Shown: piece by piece, positions 55,671-63,556 of the stretch
How the letters are laid out: each line of letters opens with the position of its first letter
How positions within the stretch are numbered: the first letter of the stretch is position 1
Origin: Zhongshania aliphaticivorans
GTDB lineage: Bacteria > Pseudomonadota > Gammaproteobacteria > Pseudomonadales > Spongiibacteraceae
Reading direction: 5' to 3'
Assembly: GCF_001586255.1 (NCBI RefSeq)
Contig: NZ_CP014544.1
Location: forward strand, 1,147,501-1,211,500
DNA: 64,000 nt
The notes under the pieces: model-generated
The model's input: only the letters and a program-made list of their open reading frames with translations
Database searches by the model: none
Told to the model about the DNA's origin: nothing
Translations under genes and position numbers: made by a program

Positions 55671-56082
55671 GCTAAGGTTCAGACTTTTCGATATCCTCAT
55701 TGTCGCGGCGCAGCCTTCGCGCCCGCGGCTGTGCTCAATCTTCAGTGCTTGATCCGGCGGCAATACTCCCCTGCGCTGTCGTTGCATAGGCCGCAAGGTC
55801 ATTGACACGCCCACAGTAAGTGGGTGATTTCTCCTCATTTGGCTCCTCTATTAACTCTTTCGGTTAAAACGTCTGCTGCGAAACAAGCCTTGTGGGTGGG
55901 TATTGCTATTCACGATGACGATAATCCTTAATCTAGAGTTAAATATTGCAATAATTTATGTTTTGCGCATTTAATTGGTGTTATATTTACGTATATCGTA
56001 ATTCAGGCCGGTCGTCGACTTTCTTTTTGGGCGTCCTGCCGTTACACATCATTCCCGTATTGGGTGAATAAAAGGAGCGCTC
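55671..56082. other. 412-bp control region before the ring C/D operon
   Basis: No gene is seen. The part from about 55920 is AT-rich and promoter-like. Two small dyads occur: ACAAG-C-CTTGT at 55883-55893, and TTACG-TATAT-CGTAA at 55988-56002, about 80 bp before ipdA. The second uses the same CGTAA half-site as the repeats before the TonB receptor and fadD3-like genes but in the opposite orientation, so it is not the same site. Confidence 0.55.
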
Positions 56083-56958
56083 GTGAATAAGCAAATGAGT
56101 CTGCAGGAGATGGTTGGTCAGTTGCGAGACGGCATGACCATTGGTATTGGTGGCTGGGGCCCGCGTCGCAAGCCGATGGCGCTGATTCGCGAAATCCTTA
56201 AATCCGACTTGAAAGATTTAACAATCGTTGCCTACGGTGGTGCCGATGTCGGCATGCTGTGCGCAGCGGGTAAAGTACGCAAATTGGTGTTTGCCTTTGT
56301 GTCCTTGGATTTCATTCCCTTGGAGCCCTATTTTCGGGCAGCCCGCCAGAGCGGTGAATTGGAGGTGATGGAGATTGACGAGGGCATGATGCTCCTCGGC
56401 TTGCGCGCTGCAGCGTGGGGTTGCCCGTTTATTCCTACCAAAGTGGGCTTGGGCACCGACGTCATTAAATTTAATCCCGATATAAAAGTCATCGACAGCC
56501 CTTACGACGACAAAGAGTGGGTTGCTATGCCTGCACTCAAGCTTGATGCCGCGCTAGTTCACGTTGATCGCGCCGATGTGCGCGGCGTTTGTCAGATCAA
56601 AGCACCGGATCATCATATGGATGACTGGTTTGTGCGCGCCGCTGCTAAAACCTATGTGACGTGTGAGGAAATCGTGGAGGCCGATGCCTTTGCCGAGCCG
56701 GCCGATGCTCGTCTTGTCTTTTGGGAGCGCAATTTCACTAGCGGCGTTGCACTGGTTCCCGGTGGCGCCCACCCGTCATCGTGCAGTCCCAATTACGGTT
56801 TTGATATTCCCCATTTCCAGGAATACAACGCCTCGGCCAAAGAGGGTGGATTTGCCGCCTATTTTGACAAATACATTAAAGACAGTAGCGAAGAAGAATA
56901 TCAGGCCAAAGTTGGCGGCTTAGATGCCATTCGTAAACTGCCCCAGCCCGTCTATTAA
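56083..56958 (+). CDS. ipdA: IpdA-like CoA-transferase family ring hydrolase, alpha subunit
   Basis: IpdA (291 residues) pairs with IpdB. In characterised actinobacteria the complex opens the last steroid ring (ring C) of COCHEA-CoA by a retro-Claisen-type hydrolysis, although the fold is that of class I CoA transferases. The N-terminus MSLQEMVGQLRDGMTIGIGGWGPRRKPMALIREIL closely resembles Mycobacterium IpdA. Glu100 in MEIDEG is the likely counterpart of the catalytic Glu reported for IpdA. GTG at 56083 follows AAAGGAG; ATG at 56095 is a fallback. It heads the operon. Confidence 0.9.
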   Translation: MNKQMSLQEMVGQLRDGMTIGIGGWGPRRKPMALIREILKSDLKDLTIVAYGGADVGMLCAAGKVRKLVFAFVSLDFIPLEPYFRAARQSGELEVMEIDEGMMLLGLRAAAWGCPFIPTKVGLGTDVIKFNPDIKVIDSPYDDKEWVAMPALKLDAALVHVDRADVRGVCQIKAPDHHMDDWFVRAAAKTYVTCEEIVEADAFAEPADARLVFWERNFTSGVALVPGGAHPSSCSPNYGFDIPHFQEYNASAKEGGFAAYFDKYIKDSSEEEYQAKVGGLDAIRKLPQPVY

Positions 56959-56981
56959 TCGGTTAACAGGAGAGAATTGAA

Positions 56982-57785
56982 ATGAGTACACCTGCAAGCG
57001 ATTACAGTTTGGCGGAATTGATGATTTGCGCTAATGCCCAGGCCTATGCCAATGACGGCGAAGTATTGGTTACCGGCATCGGCGTTTTGCAGCGCCTTGC
57101 GGCAAGCCTAGCGATGTTGACTACCAATCCCGGCATTATGATGACCGACTCGGAAGCATGGATTTTATCCACGCCGAATCCCGTCGGTAAACGCCCCGCC
57201 GATTTTGTGCAAATGAACGAAAACTGGATGGGCTTTAGCCGCATTTTTGACAATGTGTGGAGCGGTCGTCGTCACCTTACTGGTGGCCCGACCCAGATTG
57301 ATCGTTTTGGTCAGTCGAATATTTCTGCCATGGGCGGCGACTACCAAAAGCCCAAAGTGCAAATGTTGGGTGTGCGGGGTTTCCCCGGTAACTCTATCTG
57401 CCACGCCAATAGCTATATGGTGCCTGCTCATGGCAAGCGGGTCTTTATCGAAGGTGAGTGCGATGTGGTCTGCACCATCGGCTATAACCCCGAGCGCCTG
57501 CCTAAGGGTTATAGCTTCGACGAGATTGATTTGCGCTGCGTCTACACCAATTTGGGTGTATTCGATTTTAACGGCCCGAATCGCCAAATGCAGATTGTTA
57601 GCCTGCATCCCGGCGTTAGCGTAGAAGAAGTGATCGAGAACACCGGCTTTGAAGTGCATGTGCCGGCTTCGATTGCCGTAACTACCGCGCCAACCGAGGA
57701 GCAGTTAGACATTATTCGGCAAATGGATCCTCATAATCTGCGCAGCAAGCAGCTGAAGGATAATCCGCCGGGAGTGCGCTTGTGA
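56982..57785 (+). CDS. ipdB: IpdB-like CoA-transferase family ring hydrolase, beta subunit
   Basis: IpdB (267 residues) is the second subunit of the ring-C hydrolase. The segments YSLAELMICANAQAYANDGEVLVTGIGVLQRLAASLAMLT and GGDYQKPKVQMLGVRGFPGNSICHANSYMVPAHGKRVFIEG fit the beta subunit of this CoA-transferase branch. It starts 23 bp after ipdA with an AGGAGAG site, so subunit synthesis is likely coupled. A hairpin of the GTCGGACGTC family follows. Confidence 0.9.
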   Translation: MSTPASDYSLAELMICANAQAYANDGEVLVTGIGVLQRLAASLAMLTTNPGIMMTDSEAWILSTPNPVGKRPADFVQMNENWMGFSRIFDNVWSGRRHLTGGPTQIDRFGQSNISAMGGDYQKPKVQMLGVRGFPGNSICHANSYMVPAHGKRVFIEGECDVVCTIGYNPERLPKGYSFDEIDLRCVYTNLGVFDFNGPNRQMQIVSLHPGVSVEEVIENTGFEVHVPASIAVTTAPTEEQLDIIRQMDPHNLRSKQLKDNPPGVRL

Positions 57786-57853
57786 GTCGGGCGTCGGACG
57801 TCAGAAGTCTGACGATGGTTTTACGTCCGACATCCGACCTCAGTCGTCAGACC
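57786..57853 (+). repeat. Intercistronic hairpin repeat, copy 1 (GTCGGACGTC family)
   Basis: GTCGGGCGTCGGACG pairs with CGTCCGACATCCGAC (two weak positions) around a loop that itself can fold (TCAGA...TCTGA). It fills the gap between ipdB and ipdC. Related sequences are at 62211 and 63460. Confidence 0.8.
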
Positions 57854-57877
57854 TTATCACCTTAGGCTGAATACGCT

Positions 57878-58957
57878 ATGTCAAAATTACTTAACACCCG
57901 CATCACCGAACTCCTCGGCTGCCGCTACCCTGTTATTCAAACGGCGATGGGCTGGGTGGCTGATCCTAATTTGGTGGCCGGTACAGGCAATGCCGGTGGT
58001 TTCGGTTTTCTTGCTGGTGCGACGATTCCTCCTGCCCAAATGGAAGCCGATATTCTCAAAGTAAAGTCGCTTACCGATGCGAACTTTGGCGTTAACTTTC
58101 ATATGTATCAGCCGAACGCGGCGGAGATTGTAGACCTTGTGATTAAACACAAGGTTAAGGCAGTGAGTTATTCCCGCTCGCCGGGTAAAGAAATGGTTGC
58201 CAAGTTAAAAGACGCCGGTGTGGTGTGTATGCCAACCGTCGGTTTGCCTAAGCACGCCATCAAAGCAGTAGAAATGGGCGCTGACGCAGTCACGGTTCAG
58301 GGCGGCGAGGGTGGTGGTCACACCGGCTCGGTACCCACAACATTATTATTGCCCCTGGTGGTTGATGCCGTGGGCGCACAAGTGCCGGTGCTCGGCGCGG
58401 GCGGATTTAAAGATGGTCGCGGCCTAGTCGCGGCTATGGCTTTCGGGGCCGATGGCATTGCCATGGGCACCCGCTTTTTATTAACGAAAGAAAGTCCGGT
58501 TCCGGATGCGACGAAGCAGCGTTATCTCGATTGCAAAAACCCCGCCGAGATTATCGTTTCTCAAGCGCTCGACGGTATCCAGCAGCGCATGATTCTCAAC
58601 CGGTTTTTAGGTGAGTTAGAGCGCGCTGGCAACCTCAAAAAATTAGTGATCGCACTGCGCAATGGTTTGGCATTTCGTAAATTCACCGGCGCCAGTATTT
58701 TTGGTTTACTGAAATCTGCGCTGGCAATGAGTAAAGACGGTGACCTTACGCCAGCGCAAGCCATTATGTCGGCCAATGCACCAATGATTATCCAAAAGGC
58801 CATGGTTGATGGGCGGCCTGATGACGGGGTTTTACCGTCTGGTCAGGTCGCTGGTGTCATTGACCAAATTCTGAGTTGTGAAGAATTAATTAGCGGCCTG
58901 GTAGTAGAAGCCGAAGCCCAATTACAGCGTCTGTGCACGCAGGGAGCAAACCAATGA
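57878..58957 (+). CDS. ipdC: IpdC-like flavin oxidoreductase (nitronate monooxygenase fold)
   Basis: This is a 359-residue FMN enzyme with a TIM-barrel of the 2-nitropropane dioxygenase/NMO type. The N-terminal RITELLGCRYPVIQTAMGWVADPNLVAGTGNAGGFGFLAG is typical. AVTVQGGEGGGHTGSV and VPVLGAGGFKDGRGLVAAMAFGADGIAMGTRFLLTKES form the flavin phosphate site. In the HIP pathway IpdC acts on a hydroxylated ring-C/D CoA thioester. The gene overlaps the next start by 4 bp (ATGA). Without this neighbourhood one would call it only an NMO-family protein. Confidence 0.88.
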   Translation: MSKLLNTRITELLGCRYPVIQTAMGWVADPNLVAGTGNAGGFGFLAGATIPPAQMEADILKVKSLTDANFGVNFHMYQPNAAEIVDLVIKHKVKAVSYSRSPGKEMVAKLKDAGVVCMPTVGLPKHAIKAVEMGADAVTVQGGEGGGHTGSVPTTLLLPLVVDAVGAQVPVLGAGGFKDGRGLVAAMAFGADGIAMGTRFLLTKESPVPDATKQRYLDCKNPAEIIVSQALDGIQQRMILNRFLGELERAGNLKKLVIALRNGLAFRKFTGASIFGLLKSALAMSKDGDLTPAQAIMSANAPMIIQKAMVDGRPDDGVLPSGQVAGVIDQILSCEELISGLVVEAEAQLQRLCTQGANQ

Positions 58958-59706
58958 GTCTGCCATTTTCTACCCGTATTGATAGTGGGATTGCCGAAGT
59001 TATTTTTAATCATCCGCCCGTTAATGCCTTTAACAGTGCGGGTTGGTTGGCGATCGCTGCCGAGCTAAACGCCTTAGGTGAAAACGCCGACGTGCGAGCA
59101 ATTATTATCGCCGCTGAAGGCCGCGGTTTTTGCGCAGGCGTCGACATAAAAGAATTGGCCGCCAATAGCGCCATGATCACCAGAGTGAACAAAGGTAATT
59201 ACGATACCTTTAAAGCCATTCATCGCAATCCTAAGCCGGTTATCGTTGCAGTGCACGGCTTTGTATTGGGTGGCGGCATCGGTATTAGCGGCGCAGCCGA
59301 TGTTTTAGTTGCCTCGGAATGCGCAACTTTCGCGGTGCCCGAAGTAGATCGCGGCGCCATGGGCGGCGGCGCGCACTTGCAGCGCATGTTCCCTGTGCAA
59401 AAGGTTCGCTATATGTACTTCACCGGTGAGCCTATCGACGCTCAAGAAGCTTACCGCCTGGGTGCAGTCGAAAAGGTTGTTCCCCGTGACCAGCTGCTCG
59501 ATACCGCCAGGGACATCGCCCGCAAAATTGCCGCGAAATCACCGCGCATGGTGCAGCTTGCTAAAGAAGCACTTAACGGCATTGAAGACGGCAACCTAGA
59601 AGATAAATACCGCTGGGAGCAAGGCTTTACCCAGGAAGCTTATGCAGATCCAGATTCCCAGGAAGCCAAAGACGCGTTTGTAGAGAAGCGCGACGCGAAA
59701 TTCTAA
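58954..59706 (+). CDS. echA20: EchA20-like crotonase family ring hydrolase
   Basis: This is a 250-residue crotonase. In the known pathway EchA20 opens ring D by hydrolysis rather than hydrating an alkene. The first oxyanion-hole segment is GRGFCAGVDIKEL (57-69), the second GFVLGGGIGISGAADVLVA, and the usual acid/base region reads FAVPEVDRGAMGGGAHL. The start is ATG at 58954 inside the ipdC stop, with AGGGAG before it; the frame is open 7 codons upstream. Role is inferred from operon position between ipdC and the acyl-CoA dehydrogenases. Confidence 0.87.
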   Translation: MSLPFSTRIDSGIAEVIFNHPPVNAFNSAGWLAIAAELNALGENADVRAIIIAAEGRGFCAGVDIKELAANSAMITRVNKGNYDTFKAIHRNPKPVIVAVHGFVLGGGIGISGAADVLVASECATFAVPEVDRGAMGGGAHLQRMFPVQKVRYMYFTGEPIDAQEAYRLGAVEKVVPRDQLLDTARDIARKIAAKSPRMVQLAKEALNGIEDGNLEDKYRWEQGFTQEAYADPDSQEAKDAFVEKRDAKF

Positions 59707-59720
59707 GGTAATGGGAGATG

Positions 59721-59780
59721 CTAGACGGGAGATGGGAGACGCAAAAGAATGTGGTTTTGCGTTTTCCGTCTCCCGCCTAG
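59721..59780 (+). repeat. Intercistronic hairpin between echA20 and the acyl-CoA dehydrogenase
   Basis: Two 26-nt arms, 59721-59746 and 59755-59780, pair with only four mismatches around an 8-nt loop. The left arm begins CTAGACGGGAGATGGGAGAC. The sequence differs from the GTCGGACGTC family but sits in the same kind of place. Confidence 0.85.
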
Positions 59781-59805
59781 CGTACTGCGAATAACGGGAT
59801 ACATC

Positions 59806-60978
59806 ATGCAACTCGAATACACCGAACAACAAAACGCCTTCCGCAAAGAAGTCCGCGCTTGGCTGGCGGCTAACGTGCCTACAGAGCCGCTACAGAGCTT
59901 CGACACCGAGCTTGGTTTTCAGCAGCACCGCGAGTGGGAGGCCAAGCTCTACGAAGGTCGCTGGGGCATGATTACCTGGCCGGAAGAAATGGGTGGTCGC
60001 GGCGCCGATTTATTGCAGTGGCTAATTTTTGAAGAAGAGTATTACGCCGCGCGGGCGCCGCTGCGGGTGAACCAAAACGGTATTTTCTTGCTTGGCCCCA
60101 CCTTAATGGAATACGGCACTGACGAGCAGAAAAAGCGTTTTTTAAATGGCATGGCGACCGGTAAAGATATCTGGTGTCAGGGCTGGTCTGAGCCCGATGC
60201 TGGTTCCGATATGGCGGCCATTCGATCTACCGCAACATTAAGCGAAGACGGTAGCCATTACATTATCAACGGCCAAAAAACCTGGTCTACCCGCGCGGTG
60301 TGGGCGGATTGGTGCTTTGGTATGTTTCGCACCGATCCAGCCTCAGAGCGCCATAAAGGCCTGACGTTTATTCTGGTGCCGCTGGAAACTGAAGGCATTA
60401 CCGTGCGGCCAATCCCCCAATTAGATGGCTTGCCAGGCTTTGCCGAGATCTTTTTTGATAACGTCAAAGTACCCGTCGACTGCCGCTTAGGTGGTGAAGG
60501 CGAGGGCTGGAATGTGGCCATGGCCACCGCCGGATTTGAACGCGGCTTAATGCTGCGTTCGCCAGCGCGTTTCCAAGAAACCGCTAAGCGTCTAGTGAAT
60601 TTATACAAAGCCAATCAGGAATCTGCTGATCAGGATCCCGCCGTACGCGACGCCGTATTGCGCGCCTATATGGATGCCGAGGCCTACGCACTAACAACCT
60701 ACCAAACCGCCTGTCGCTTAATACAGGGCGGCAAAATTGGCGCAGAGGCGTCGACCAATAAAATATTTTGGTCTGAGCTAGATCAGCAAATGCACGGCTT
60801 GGGTTTGAAAATTTTGGGTGCCCGCGCTGAATTACTGCCCCATGCGCCAGATGCCGGTGAAGTGGGTAGTTGGTTAGACGGCTGGTTGTTTGCGCAGTCG
60901 GGGCCGATATACGCAGGTACCAATGAAATACAACGCAACATCATCGCCGAAAGATTGCTGGGAATGCCGCGGAAGTAA
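59806..60978 (+). CDS. Acyl-CoA dehydrogenase, IpdE1-like alpha subunit
   Basis: This is a 390-residue flavoenzyme. WCQGWSEPDAGSDMAAIRS and WSTRAVWADWCFGMFRT form the FAD region, and IYAGTNEIQRNIIAERLLG is the usual C-terminal motif. There is an Ala where medium-chain enzymes have the catalytic Glu (YEGT in those). Glu245 in GFERGLML lies at the position used by isovaleryl-CoA dehydrogenase and by steroid-type heterotetrameric enzymes, so it is the probable base. With the next gene it should form an alpha2-beta2 enzyme like IpdE1-IpdE2. ATG at 59806 (MQLEYTEQQ) is preferred over 59749. Confidence 0.87.
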   Translation: MQLEYTEQQNAFRKEVRAWLAANVPTEPLQSFDTELGFQQHREWEAKLYEGRWGMITWPEEMGGRGADLLQWLIFEEEYYAARAPLRVNQNGIFLLGPTLMEYGTDEQKKRFLNGMATGKDIWCQGWSEPDAGSDMAAIRSTATLSEDGSHYIINGQKTWSTRAVWADWCFGMFRTDPASERHKGLTFILVPLETEGITVRPIPQLDGLPGFAEIFFDNVKVPVDCRLGGEGEGWNVAMATAGFERGLMLRSPARFQETAKRLVNLYKANQESADQDPAVRDAVLRAYMDAEAYALTTYQTACRLIQGGKIGAEASTNKIFWSELDQQMHGLGLKILGARAELLPHAPDAGEVGSWLDGWLFAQSGPIYAGTNEIQRNIIAERLLGMPRK

Positions 60979-60979
60979 C

Positions 60980-61097
60980 GCAGTGATCTTTTTGCACGCT
61001 GGCTGCGTTAAAAATATGCTCGGTTGGTCACGTATTAAATATACGCTCTCGCCCTGCGCGTATTTTTGCCTTGCCAGCGCACAAAAATCTGCGCTGC
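60980..61097 (+). repeat. Long imperfect palindrome between the two acyl-CoA dehydrogenase genes
   Basis: The left arm (about 60980-61020, with TTTTTGCACGCTGGC and AAAAATATGC) pairs with the right arm (about 61056-61097, with GCGTATTTTTG and GCCAGCGCACAAAAA). This gives a long stem with a few bulges and a loop of about 35 nt. It occupies most of the 168-bp gap between genes that otherwise look like one enzyme unit. It resembles mobile palindromic repeats rather than a terminator. Confidence 0.85.
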
Positions 61098-61146
61098 TTG
61101 GTTTGGTAATTGGTGATGAGCGAAAGTAAATAGAATAGGTAACGGA

Positions 61147-62202
61147 ATGGATTTTACATTTAGCGAAGATCAGTTGTTATTTCAGGAATCGGTAAAAGAC
61201 TTTCTGATTAATGAAGTGACGCCAGAAACAATCCGCGCCGCTTGGCAGACGGATACCGGTCGCAGTGACGGCCTTTGGCAGCAGTTTGTCGAACTGGGTT
61301 TAACAGGGATCACTGTGCCAGAAGCATTTGGCGGCTTGGGCATGAATGAATTGGATTTTGTGCTGCTGGCCCAAGAGGCGGGTTATGTCGCGTTGTCTGA
61401 GCCATTGGTACACAGCGCTTTGGTCGCGGTGCCGACTATTTTACAATTAGGCAACAGCGAGTTTTCAGCCCAATGGTTGCCGAAAATTGCGGCAGGTGAA
61501 GCCAAGGTCGTGGTTGGTTTAGCGTTGAATGCTCTGGTAGAAGACGCGCATATTGCTGATTTACTGATTCTGGAAAAAGACGGCGCCTTGTATGCCGTAA
61601 CGCCAGCGCAGGCAAATCTGCGCTATAACGAATCGATAGACCTTGGTCGTAAATTATTTGCGGTGGAGTTTGATGTTGCGGCGGCCACTAAGCTCGCCGA
61701 CGGCGAAGCTGCTCAGCAAATAATTAACGGCGCACTGAATCGTGGCGCCCTTGCCGCAGCGGCGCAGGCACTTGGCGCCACCCAGCGCATGATTGATATC
61801 TCCGTTCAGTACACCTCCGAGCGCAAGCAATTCGGTGTGGCTATCGGCACCTTCCAAGCCGTAAAACACCATATGGCCAATATCGCTTATAAACTCGAAT
61901 ACGCCAAAACCCCGGTATATCGCGCAGCTTATGCACTGGCCAATGACCTCAGCAGTGCTGGGCGCAATGTCAGTCACGCCAAAATTGTCGCCTGCGAAGT
62001 CGCCGATTTAGCAGCAAAAAACAGCATACAAGTCCACGGCGCCATGGGTTACACCTGGGAAATGGATTTACATATTTTTATGAAACGCGCCTGGGCATTA
62101 AACAGCAGCTACGGCACTGCGGGATTTCATAAACAGCGTTTAGCCGCTTATGTATTTGGTGATGACGCGCTATTGGGGGCGGGGAATACCTTTGCAGCGT
62201 GA
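61147..62202 (+). CDS. Acyl-CoA dehydrogenase, IpdE2-like beta subunit
   Basis: This is a 351-residue, somewhat short acyl-CoA dehydrogenase. SERKQFGVAIGTFQAVKHHMANIAYKLEYAKTPVYRAAYAL and VHGAMGYTWEMDLHIFMKRAWALNSSYG are recognisable. The C-terminal YEGT-type loop with the catalytic Glu is replaced by SSYGTAGFHKQRLAAYVFG. That is expected of a noncatalytic beta subunit that completes the FAD site of the partner. It follows the alpha gene, separated only by a palindrome. Confidence 0.87.
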   Translation: MDFTFSEDQLLFQESVKDFLINEVTPETIRAAWQTDTGRSDGLWQQFVELGLTGITVPEAFGGLGMNELDFVLLAQEAGYVALSEPLVHSALVAVPTILQLGNSEFSAQWLPKIAAGEAKVVVGLALNALVEDAHIADLLILEKDGALYAVTPAQANLRYNESIDLGRKLFAVEFDVAAATKLADGEAAQQIINGALNRGALAAAAQALGATQRMIDISVQYTSERKQFGVAIGTFQAVKHHMANIAYKLEYAKTPVYRAAYALANDLSSAGRNVSHAKIVACEVADLAAKNSIQVHGAMGYTWEMDLHIFMKRAWALNSSYGTAGFHKQRLAAYVFGDDALLGAGNTFAA

Positions 62203-62210
62203 GTTGCTTG

Positions 62211-62294
62211 GTCGGATGTCTGCCGTCGGACGCACGTCGAGCCCTATATAAACTAGTAATTACACGTCAGACATCAGACCTCCGACGTCCGACT
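62211..62294 (+). repeat. Intercistronic hairpin repeat, copy 2 (GTCGGACGTC family)
   Basis: GTCGGATGTC near the left end pairs with GACGTCCGAC near the right end (one mismatch), with further GTCNGAC motifs inside. It lies between the ipdE2-like gene and the thiolase gene. The thiolase ribosome-binding site (AAAGAGGAA) is just outside. Confidence 0.8.
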
Positions 62295-62311
62295 AACAAA
62301 GAGGAATAATC

Positions 62312-63460
62312 ATGGCTGAAGCCTATATCGTTGATGCAGTACGCAGTCCAACTGGACGCCGCAAGGGTGGTCTTGCTCATGTGCACGGCGCAGATTTGGG
62401 TGCCCATGTTTTAAAAGCCATCGTCGAGCGCAATGGTATTCCGGATAATGAATACGACGATGTGATCTTTGGCTGTGTCGACGCCATCGGTCCATTGGCT
62501 GGGGATATTGCCCGCAGTGCGTGGCTGGCGGCTGGTTTGTCTGACGAGGTGCCGGGCACCACGATCGATCGGCAGTGTGGTTCTTCGCAGCAGTCGGTGC
62601 ATTTTGCCGCGCAGGCCATTATGTCCGGCACCATGGACGTGGTGGTCGCGGGTGGCGTGCAGACCATGACCCAGATTCCGATCTCTTCGGCAATGACCGC
62701 GGCGATCCCAATGGGTTTTAGCGATCCGTTCTCGGGTTCAACTGGCTGGGTAGCGCGTTATGGCGCCGAGCCACCAACCCAGTTTAAATCAGCGCAAATG
62801 ATTGCTGAGAAATGGGGCTTCTCCCGTCGGGATCTTGAAGAGTATTCGTTTGAGTCTCACCAGCGGGCCTTGCGCGCCATTGCTGAAGGCCGTTTTGATC
62901 GGGAAATCATTCCTTTTGGCGACGTCAAAATGGATGAGACGCCACGCAACTCCAGTCTAGAAAAAATGGCTGAGCTGGATTTCCTTTTCGGCTGCGACAA
63001 AGTGACCGCCGCCGTATCGAGCCAGACCTGTGATGCGTCTAGTGCAATGTTATTGGTCAGCGAGGACGCCTTAAAGCGCTATAACCTAACGCCCCGCGCT
63101 CGTATTCATCATATCAGCGTGCGCGCCGACGACCCGATTTGGATGTTAACAGCGCCGATTGCCGCAACTGCTTACGCCTTAAAGAAAGCCGGTATGTCGA
63201 TGCAGGACATTGATCTTGTTGAAATCAATGAAGCCTTCGCGTCAGTGTCTATGGCCTGGTTAAAAGAAACCGGCTACGACCACGCTAAAACCAATGTTAA
63301 CGGTGGCGCCATCGCCCTTGGTCATCCACTGGGTGCCACCGGCACCAAACTTATGACCACGCTATTGCATGAGCTCGAGCGCACTGGTGGCCGCTACGGC
63401 CTGCAGACGATGTGCGAAGGCGGCGGGCAGGCGAATGTAACAATTATCGAGAGACTTTAG
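62312..63460 (+). CDS. fadA6: FadA6-like thiolase
   Basis: This is a 382-residue thiolase. The nucleophile is Cys89 in DRQCGSSQQ. His338 in GGAIALGHPLGATG and Cys368 in CEGGGQAN complete the triad. Thiolases cleave 3-ketoacyl-CoA with CoA. FadA6 is the thiolase encoded with ipdAB in actinobacteria and acts after ring opening. The N-terminus MAEAYIVDAVRSPTGRRKGGL fits ATG at 62312. The last base of its stop codon is the first base of the third GTCGGACGTC repeat. Confidence 0.9.
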   Translation: MAEAYIVDAVRSPTGRRKGGLAHVHGADLGAHVLKAIVERNGIPDNEYDDVIFGCVDAIGPLAGDIARSAWLAAGLSDEVPGTTIDRQCGSSQQSVHFAAQAIMSGTMDVVVAGGVQTMTQIPISSAMTAAIPMGFSDPFSGSTGWVARYGAEPPTQFKSAQMIAEKWGFSRRDLEEYSFESHQRALRAIAEGRFDREIIPFGDVKMDETPRNSSLEKMAELDFLFGCDKVTAAVSSQTCDASSAMLLVSEDALKRYNLTPRARIHHISVRADDPIWMLTAPIAATAYALKKAGMSMQDIDLVEINEAFASVSMAWLKETGYDHAKTNVNGGAIALGHPLGATGTKLMTTLLHELERTGGRYGLQTMCEGGGQANVTIIERL

Positions 63461-63530
63461 TCGGACGTCAGAAGTCGGGTGTCGGACGAGTTGGTTTAGC
63501 GTCAGACCTCTGACTTCCGACATCAGACCC
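63460..63530 (+). repeat. Intercistronic hairpin repeat, copy 3 (GTCGGACGTC family)
   Basis: GTCGGACGTCAGAAGTC on the left pairs with GACTTCCGACATCAGAC on the right with a few mismatches. It begins at the fadA6 stop codon and ends 27 bp before the next gene. Its left arm shares GTCGGACGTC with copies 1 and 2. Confidence 0.8.
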
Positions 63531-63556
63531 AGCATCAACATAAAGGATTCGGAACT

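Noticed and set aside
55883-55893. KstR2 site before ipdA (ACAAGCCTTGT)
   Set aside because: The half-sites are right but the spacer is 1 bp instead of 2, which would put the two halves out of register for KstR2. It is kept only as a small dyad in the region note.
60890-61129. Plus-strand frame across the palindrome between the acyl-CoA dehydrogenase genes
   Set aside because: It begins inside the upstream gene and its unique part is the repeat element; no domain is visible.
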